From: an uncultured Clostridia bacterium
GTDB lineage: Bacteria > Bacillota > Clostridia > Oscillospirales > Butyricicoccaceae
Direction: 5' to 3'
Length of the DNA stretch: 38,140 nt
Assembly (NCBI GenBank): GCA_944375715.1
Contig: CALWAP010000018.1
Span: 1-38,140, forward strand
The first letter of the stretch is position 1; every line of letters starts with the position of its first letter. The notes under the pieces were generated by a model, which saw only the letters and a program-made list of their open reading frames with translations, made no database searches and was not told the DNA's origin. Shown in pieces: positions 32,433 through 38,140 of this stretch. Made by a program: the position numbers and the translations under genes.

Positions 32433-33661
32433 CTGACCACCTCTCCTTTCTTGATAACCGCCTTTGCCATATTGCTGCCGAAACGGTAGACCAACATTTC
32501 CATATCGGGAGCGTCCCATATGACAATATCGGCCTGTTTGCCAACTTCCAAAGTGCCTATTTTTTCCTCTCTTCCCACAGAGCAGGCGGCATTGACAGTG
32601 ACGGCCGACAGCACCTCTTCGGGAGTCATGTGGTATTTTATATATCCCATACTCATGGCCAGCTGAAGGTTAAGGGACGGGCAGGAGCCGGGATTGAAGT
32701 CGGACGCTATTGCCACGGGTATTCCCAGCTCTATCATCCTTCTGGCAGGGGCAAAGGTCTTGTTGAGGTAAAACGAAGTAGCTGGCAGCAGGTCTGCAAT
32801 GACTCCCCCCTTTGCCATGGAGGCCATTCCCCTTTCGCCTGTGGCGATAAGGTGTTCGGCCGAAACAGCCCCTATCTCCCCCGAAAGCACGGCGCCTCCG
32901 ATCTCTTCGATCTCGTCGGCATGTATCCTGGCCTTAAGCCCCGCGTCAATTCCGGCCTTAAGGAACTTTTCGGACTGTTTTACATCAAAAACGCCATCTT
33001 CACAGAAAACATCGATATACTCGGCAAGTCCTCTTTTGACTACCTCCGGCAATACCTTTTGGCATAGCATATCAATGTATTCATCGCCCCTGCCCTTATA
33101 CTCGTCGGGTATGGCATGAGCGCCCAGGAAGGTGGATACGACCTCCGAGGGACCCTTTTCATCCATCATCTTATTGACTTCAAGCTGTTTTATCTCATTT
33201 TCATAATCGAGACCGTAACCGCTTTTTGACTCGACGGTTGTGACTCCCAAAGAAAGCATTTCGTAAAGAAAGGCCATGGATTTTTCAAAAAGTGCTTCTT
33301 TCGAAGCCTCCCTTGTCCTTTTGACGGTGTCAAGTATGCCGCCGCCCGCCTTCAAAATATCAAGATATCCCGCACCTTTCAGCTTAAGGGGTATCTCGCG
33401 CTGGCGATAACCGCCAAAAACCATATGGGTGTGGCAGTCGATAAGTCCGGGAGTAACAAGCCTGCCCTCAGCGTCGATGACAGCATCTGCCAAAGCGGCG
33501 TTTTGAGGAAGCTCCCCTTCGGAGGTTATTTCCTTAATAATGCCGTTTTCAACAAGTATCGCGGCATTGCTTAGCTTTAAGTTTTCGCCCTGCTTTTCCC
33601 CGCCGTGGGCAAAACTGCCCACGGGGGTCTGAAGGGTACCTATATTTTTTATAAGCAGCAT
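32429..33661 (-). CDS. hutI: Imidazolonepropionase
   Basis: A 410-residue amidohydrolase-superfamily enzyme that opens imidazolone-5-propionate to formiminoglutamate. Visible are TPGLIDCHTHMVFGG (metal His-x-His), GYRQREIPLKLKGAGYLDIL, ESKSGYGLD, HADEIEE, AEHLIATG and ASDFNPGSCPS. The frame opens earlier, but MLLIKNIG with GGTGG upstream is the natural start. It follows ftcD by ten bases and overlaps fchA by four. Confidence 0.96.
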   Translation of the reverse strand: MLLIKNIGTLQTPVGSFAHGGEKQGENLKLSNAAILVENGIIKEITSEGELPQNAALADAVIDAEGRLVTPGLIDCHTHMVFGGYRQREIPLKLKGAGYLDILKAGGGILDTVKRTREASKEALFEKSMAFLYEMLSLGVTTVESKSGYGLDYENEIKQLEVNKMMDEKGPSEVVSTFLGAHAIPDEYKGRGDEYIDMLCQKVLPEVVKRGLAEYIDVFCEDGVFDVKQSEKFLKAGIDAGLKARIHADEIEEIGGAVLSGEIGAVSAEHLIATGERGMASMAKGGVIADLLPATSFYLNKTFAPARRMIELGIPVAIASDFNPGSCPSLNLQLAMSMGYIKYHMTPEEVLSAVTVNAACSVGREEKIGTLEVGKQADIVIWDAPDMEMLVYRFGSNMAKAVIKKGEVVR

Positions 33662-33671
33662 AGCTTCCACC

Positions 33672-34568
33672 TTACAGCATGTAGTTTTCCAAAACCTGCT
33701 TTGTCTTGTCAAAGTTCTCGATCTGGAGATAATACTCCGCCGAATCGATAAGGGCGTTCATCGGCGTAAGTCCTATTATCTCGGTGCCGACAACGCTTAC
33801 TCCCCATCTGGCGGCCTCGAACCTGACAAGCTCCAGCACCCTGTAAAGGGGCGTTTTGTTAAAGTTCGTCATGTTTATCGAAACCTGGGCAATATTCCTG
33901 TCCTCCAGCATGACACCAAGGGCCTTGACGCAGTCAAATCCTCCGCTCGACCTGCGGATTATCTTGGCAATGGCCGAGGCTATCGAAAGATCGGAAGTGC
34001 TGAGGTTGATGTTGAAAGCCACCAAAGGCATGCGGCACCCAACGGCGGCAACTCCAGCAGTCGGATGTATGGTCCTGCCTCCGAAATCGGGCTCCCACTC
34101 GGGCTGCTGCACCTTTTCGGCCATACCCTCAAACTGACCTTTCCTTATTTTTGCAAGGTTGACCCTGTTGGGGGCCGACGCCGAATCCTCATAAAGGAAA
34201 ACAGGCATGCCGGCCTCTTCCCAGATACGCTTGCCGACCCTCTTTGAAAGCTCGATGCACTCTTCCTTGCTTATCTCCTTGATGGGGACAAAGGGCACCA
34301 CATCGACGGCTCCCATCCTGGGATGTTCGCCCTGATGCTTGGTAAGGTCAATAAGCCTTGCCGCCTCTTTTGCCAGAGCTACCGCCGCTTCCTCAACACC
34401 CTCGGGGCTGCCCAAAAATGTAATGACCGTGCGGTTATGGCTGGTGTCCGAGCTGTAATCCAGAAGGGTCACACCGGGCGTCTGCCTGACTTTATCAATT
34501 ATGGCCTCAATGACCTCTGTGTTGCGTCCCTCGCTTATATTGGGTATGCATTCGACTATTTTTGCCAT
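33672..34568 (-). CDS. ftcD: Glutamate formimidoyltransferase
   Basis: A 298-residue formiminotransferase (FTCD N- and C-subdomains): MAKIVECIPNISEGRN, LDYSSDTSHNRTVITFLG, KHQGEHPRMGAVDVVPF and GVMLEDRNIAQVSINMTNF are conserved. It passes the formimino group of formiminoglutamate to THF, giving glutamate. Here it is separate from the cyclodeaminase, which mammals fuse to it. GGAGGG lies eight bases before the ATG at 34568. Confidence 0.96.
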   Translation of the reverse strand: MAKIVECIPNISEGRNTEVIEAIIDKVRQTPGVTLLDYSSDTSHNRTVITFLGSPEGVEEAAVALAKEAARLIDLTKHQGEHPRMGAVDVVPFVPIKEISKEECIELSKRVGKRIWEEAGMPVFLYEDSASAPNRVNLAKIRKGQFEGMAEKVQQPEWEPDFGGRTIHPTAGVAAVGCRMPLVAFNINLSTSDLSIASAIAKIIRRSSGGFDCVKALGVMLEDRNIAQVSINMTNFNKTPLYRVLELVRFEAARWGVSVVGTEIIGLTPMNALIDSAEYYLQIENFDKTKQVLENYML

Positions 34569-34569
34569 T

Positions 34570-36588
34570 TTATTTACCCTCCACAAGTTTGTTTATAAGC
34601 TCGTCATCTGCCATGTACGGCAGGGTGATATGCCCGATATCGCTGTAATTCTTATTGTAAAAGGCCGCCGTTTCGACCGAGGCCTCGTTCCTTGCCCAGC
34701 TTCTCCTGGCGACGCCGCCCATAACATCCCACATCATTGCCGAGCGGATAACATCGTCGACCCTGCGGCTGCCGTCCAGCACCAGGCCAAAACCGCCGTT
34801 TATGGCCTTGCCTATGCCGACGCCTCCGCCGTTGTGAAGGGCGCACATGCTCATGCCCCTGGCAGCGTTGCCGGCAAAGCACTGAACAGCCATGTCGGCC
34901 ATCATATTGGAGCCGTCCTTAATATTCGATGTTTCCCTGAAAGGCGAGTCGGTGCCGCTGACATCGTGGTGATCGCGGCCTATCATAACGGGGCCTATCT
35001 CTCCCCTGCGGACCATCTCATTGAACTTGAGGGCGATATTTCTTCTGCCCTCGGCGTCCTGATAAAGTATCCTGGCCTGGGTACCTACGACAAGGCGGTT
35101 CTTTTCGGCGTCCCTGACCCAGATATAATTGTCCCTGTCCTGGAAGCGCCTTTCAGGATCTATGCAGCTCATGGCTGCATGGTCGGTCTTGTGCAGGTCC
35201 TCGGGCTTACCCGACAGGCATACCCAGCGGAAAGGACCGTAACCATAGTCAAAGAGCATGGGGCCCATGATATCTTCGACATAGGAAGGCCATATGAAGC
35301 CGTCTTTTTCGTCAATTCCGTTCTTGGATATCTCGCTTACGCCGCTGTCGTATATGGCCTTCATAAAGGAATTGCCGTAATCGAAGAAGTATGTCCCCTT
35401 GGCTGTCAGCCTCTTTATGACCTCGTAATGGCGGCGCAGGGTCTTGTCTACCTCTTTTATAAAGGTTTCCCTGTCGCTGTGGAGCATTTCAGTGCGCTTT
35501 TCAAAAGACATGCCGACAGGGCAGTAACCGCCGTTATAGACATTGTGGCAGGATGTCTGGTCGGACAAAAGGTCTATTTTAAAGTCATGCTGATCGGCAT
35601 ATTCCAACAGGTCAACTATATTGCCGTGATACGCAATGGAAATGGTTTCTTTCTTTTCAAGATACTCGGAAGCCGTCTTGAAAACATCCTCAAGATCGGT
35701 CTTTACAACATCAACCCAGCCCTGGCTGTGGCGGGTCTCTATTCTCGACATATCCACCTCGGCAAATATGCCCACGGCGTTGGCTATGTTGGCCGCCTTG
35801 GGCTGGGCGCCGCTCATGCCGCCGAGACCCGAGGAAACAAAGGTATGTCCCCTGAGGTCGCCCATCTCATCTATACCCAAAAAGCGCCTGCCGGCATTGA
35901 GTATCGTATTGAAGGTACCATGGACTATGCCCTGGGGGCCGATATACATCCATCCGCCGGCCGTCATCTGGCCGTAGTTTGCAACACCCAGCTCCTCGGC
36001 AATTTCCCAATCGTCGATATTGTCAAACATGCCGACCATAAGAGCATTTGTGACTATTACCCTGGGGGACTCGGGACGGGAGGGGAACAGTCCGACGGGA
36101 TGGCCCGACTCGACAACCAAAGTCTGGTCGCATGTCAGCTCTTCAAGATACTTTTTGATAAGGCGGTACTGAAGCCAATTCTGGCAAACCTGTCCTGTTT
36201 CACCGTAGGTTGTCAATTCATAGGGGTAAAGTGCGACGTCAAAGTCAAGGTTATTGTCAATCATGACCTGGAAGGCTTTGCCTTCGGTGCATTTGCCCTT
36301 ATACTCGTCAATGGGCTTGCCGTAAATGCGGCCCTCGGGGCGGAAACGGTAAGCGTAAATACGGCCCCTGGTCTTAAGCTCTTCCAAAAACTCGGGAGCC
36401 AGCTTTTCATGAAGCTCCTCGGGAACATAACGCAAAGCGTTTTTAAGTGCCAGCTTGGTCTGTTCGGGCGTCAGACGGAAGCCCCTGTCAGGGGCCCTTC
36501 TTATACCCTCGACGAACTTAGGGTACTCGGGAAGCTCGTTTCCCAGCTTGATGGTCATAGCGCCCGATATCTCTTTGTTGGTCAACAT
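34570..36588 (-). CDS. hutU: Urocanate hydratase, long form
   Basis: A 672-residue urocanase, converting urocanate to imidazolonepropionate with bound NAD. Motifs include TYGETGQVCQNW, VVESGHPVGLFPS, YGQMTAGGWMYIGPQGIVHGT and SGLGGMSGAQPKAA. It is about 115 residues longer than the usual bacterial HutU (about 555) and, with its N-terminal block (RYVPEELHEKLAPEF, YRFRPEG), is built like the long enzymes known from animals and some bacteria. AGGAGGG precedes the ATG at 36588; the frame's earlier start lacks support. One base separates it from ftcD. Confidence 0.95.
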   Translation of the reverse strand: MLTNKEISGAMTIKLGNELPEYPKFVEGIRRAPDRGFRLTPEQTKLALKNALRYVPEELHEKLAPEFLEELKTRGRIYAYRFRPEGRIYGKPIDEYKGKCTEGKAFQVMIDNNLDFDVALYPYELTTYGETGQVCQNWLQYRLIKKYLEELTCDQTLVVESGHPVGLFPSRPESPRVIVTNALMVGMFDNIDDWEIAEELGVANYGQMTAGGWMYIGPQGIVHGTFNTILNAGRRFLGIDEMGDLRGHTFVSSGLGGMSGAQPKAANIANAVGIFAEVDMSRIETRHSQGWVDVVKTDLEDVFKTASEYLEKKETISIAYHGNIVDLLEYADQHDFKIDLLSDQTSCHNVYNGGYCPVGMSFEKRTEMLHSDRETFIKEVDKTLRRHYEVIKRLTAKGTYFFDYGNSFMKAIYDSGVSEISKNGIDEKDGFIWPSYVEDIMGPMLFDYGYGPFRWVCLSGKPEDLHKTDHAAMSCIDPERRFQDRDNYIWVRDAEKNRLVVGTQARILYQDAEGRRNIALKFNEMVRRGEIGPVMIGRDHHDVSGTDSPFRETSNIKDGSNMMADMAVQCFAGNAARGMSMCALHNGGGVGIGKAINGGFGLVLDGSRRVDDVIRSAMMWDVMGGVARRSWARNEASVETAAFYNKNYSDIGHITLPYMADDELINKLVEGK

Positions 36589-36608
36589 GTTTTCACCCTC
36601 CTGAAGTC

Positions 36609-38132
36609 TTATCTCAAATTGCCGCATACCGCCTCGGCGGCGCGGGTTATCTCACAGTTCTTTATCATGTTTTCGCATGCCGTCATGGGATAATGCATGA
36701 CTATGTCCTCTTCAATGGGAGGCACGGTCTTTCTCACATGGTCGTATACCGCTTTGGTTGCAGGAGACAGCTTATCCTCGCCCCTGAGCCACAAAGCCTG
36801 GCAGGCAGCAAATATCTCAATGCCCAAGACCTTGCGGGCGTTGTCCAGAATCATGGCAGCTTTCCTGGCAGCCGTGGTGCCCATGCTGACATGGTCCTCC
36901 TGGTTGGCCGAGGAAGGAATGGAGTCGACCGACGCCGGATGGGCGTAGACCTTGTTCTCCGACACCATCGAAGCCGCGGCATACTGCGTAATCATAAAGC
37001 CGGAATGTACTCCGCCGTGCTTGGTCAAAAAGGCAGGCAGGCCGTTTGAAAGAGCGGGATTTACAAGCCTTTCTATCCTGCGTTCCGACACATCGGCATA
37101 TTCCGAAATGGCTATTCCCAAAAAGTCCATGGCAAGCGCAATCGGCTGGCCGTGGAAGTTGCCGCCCGAAATGACCTCGTCCTCGTCGGGGAATATAATG
37201 GGGTTGTCGGTAACGGCATTTATTTCCCTGGAAATAACTCCGCTTACATACTCAATAGCATCTCTGGAAGCGCCGTGTATCTGGGGCGTGCACCTTATGG
37301 CATAGGCGTCCTGAACCTTGTCGGGATTTAAATCAAAGGCAAGATTGCTGCCGTCAAGTATCTGCAAAAGGTTGGCTGCGCAGTCGGCCTGGCCCTTATG
37401 TCCCCTGACCGCCTGGATTTTACGGTCAAAGGCTTTCTTTATGCCAAGCTGGGCCTCGCAGGTCATGGCTGCGGCAATGTCAGCGGTTTTGGAAAGCTCA
37501 ATGGCGTCATAAAGCACATTGCAGGCAACAGCCGTCATTATCTGGGTGCCGTTTATAAGGGCAAGGCCCTCTTTGGCGGCAAGCTCGATGGTCTTAATCC
37601 CGGCCTTTTCCATGGCCTTTTTGCCTGTCATCCTCTGGCCCATGTATTCGGCCTCGCCTTCGCCCAGCATGACAAGTACAATATGGGAAAGGGGCGCAAG
37701 GTCGCCGCTGGCCCCCAAAGAGCCCTTTTCGGGTATTATGGGATGTACGCCCTTATTGAGCATTTCAAGCATGGTCTCTATTGTCGAAAGCCTTATACCC
37801 GAATTACCGCGGCTCAATGCGTTGCACCTTAAAAGCATGGCGGCCCTTACAACCTCAGTAGGCAGCGGATTGCCCATGCCGCAGGAATGGCTGATTATCA
37901 GGTTGCGCTGAAGCTCGGCCGTCTCCTCCTCGGGCACAAAAGTGTCGGAAAACTTGCCGAAACCTGTCGTCAGACCATATATGACGGCATGCTCATGCAG
38001 CTTCTTGTCAACATACTCTCTGGCCTTTATAACGGCGTTTTTGGCTTCTTTAGAAAGCTCGACCTTTTCGCCGTTCCTGGCGACCGCAATAACCTGATCA
38101 AGCGTAAGATCCTTACCATTGATATGTATCAT
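36609..38132 (-). CDS. hutH: Histidine ammonia-lyase
   Basis: A 507-residue histidase releasing ammonia from histidine to give urocanate. The MIO cofactor triad Ala141-Ser142-Gly143 lies in SLGASGDLAPLSH; YGLTTGFGKFSD, the GMGNPLP region and NPALSNGLPAF are also present. The usual size is about 500-510, so the gene is complete although its start lies eight bases from the window edge. Only AGAGAG is visible before the ATG; the promoter and any regulator lie outside the window. First visible gene of hutH-hutU-ftcD-hutI-fchA. Confidence 0.97.
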   Translation of the reverse strand: MIHINGKDLTLDQVIAVARNGEKVELSKEAKNAVIKAREYVDKKLHEHAVIYGLTTGFGKFSDTFVPEEETAELQRNLIISHSCGMGNPLPTEVVRAAMLLRCNALSRGNSGIRLSTIETMLEMLNKGVHPIIPEKGSLGASGDLAPLSHIVLVMLGEGEAEYMGQRMTGKKAMEKAGIKTIELAAKEGLALINGTQIMTAVACNVLYDAIELSKTADIAAAMTCEAQLGIKKAFDRKIQAVRGHKGQADCAANLLQILDGSNLAFDLNPDKVQDAYAIRCTPQIHGASRDAIEYVSGVISREINAVTDNPIIFPDEDEVISGGNFHGQPIALAMDFLGIAISEYADVSERRIERLVNPALSNGLPAFLTKHGGVHSGFMITQYAAASMVSENKVYAHPASVDSIPSSANQEDHVSMGTTAARKAAMILDNARKVLGIEIFAACQALWLRGEDKLSPATKAVYDHVRKTVPPIEEDIVMHYPMTACENMIKNCEITRAAEAVCGNLR

Positions 38133-38140
38133 TTCTCTCT

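Noticed and set aside
34501-36693. A 730-residue plus-strand open frame
   Set aside because: It is antisense to hutU, which has clear motifs and a ribosome binding site; the shadow frame has no recognisable domain.

Overview
The window is chromosomal DNA from an anaerobic, low-to-medium GC member of the Clostridia (Firmicutes). The signs are a clostridial-type HemZ, bifunctional Rel with RecJ and Dtd, a YlmC/YmxH-family sporulation protein, a SpoVB/MurJ-like flippase, HPr kinase, ThiT behind a TPP riboswitch, strong GGAGG ribosome binding sites and many TTGACA/TATAAT-like promoters with 17-bp spacing. I cannot name the species. I see no tRNA, rRNA, CRISPR array, insertion sequence, prophage or replication origin. 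Almost everything is well-packed housekeeping or catabolic sequence.

Layout. 49-2181 (minus): a flippase and a small zinc-ribbon protein. 2275-9148 (minus): a tight recJ-rel-dtd-MBL hydrolase-hemZ operon with one clear promoter. 9292-12195 (minus): two tandem, closely similar AbgB-like M20 amidohydrolases. 12312-15545 (plus): a translationally coupled trio of ATP-grasp ligase, PHP phosphoesterase and an unusual NodB-type deacetylase with SLH-like C-terminal repeats; its promoter abuts the divergent amidohydrolase promoter. 15546-15930: the only long gap, holding hairpins and a doubtful small ORF. 15931-17705 (minus): rpsB-tsf. 17897-18991 (minus): TPP riboswitch-thiT-ymxH, with a terminator whose 3' arm is the ymxH Shine-Dalgarno sequence. 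Then hprK (minus), rpmB (plus), der-plsY-gpsA (minus) and yceD-rpmF (minus). 24591-25547 (plus): an RluA-family pseudouridine synthase. 25711-29531 (plus): potABCD polyamine uptake. 29647-31270 (plus): a PadR regulator and a DUF2812 membrane protein under a conspicuous duplicated palindromic operator. 31262-38132 (minus): the histidine degradation operon hutH-hutU-ftcD-hutI-fchA, with a deoxyinosine/uracil-DNA glycosylase-family gene at its end.

How the genes work together. The hut set is a complete folate-linked route: histidine to urocanate, imidazolonepropionate and formiminoglutamate, then glutamate plus formimino-THF, then methenyl-THF and ammonia. FtcD and FchA are separate proteins, and HutU is of the long (about 670 residue) class. 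The recJ-rel-dtd-hemZ block combines DNA repair, stringent response, tRNA proofreading and radical-SAM functions.

The least explained parts are the ATP-grasp/PHP/deacetylase trio, the PadR/DUF2812 module with its operator, the shared hairpin/ribosome binding site before ymxH, and the 15.6-15.8 kb gap. Gene starts were moved inward from the longest reading frame wherever a ribosome binding site or family alignment supported it. All family calls come from reading motifs by eye; no database search was run.
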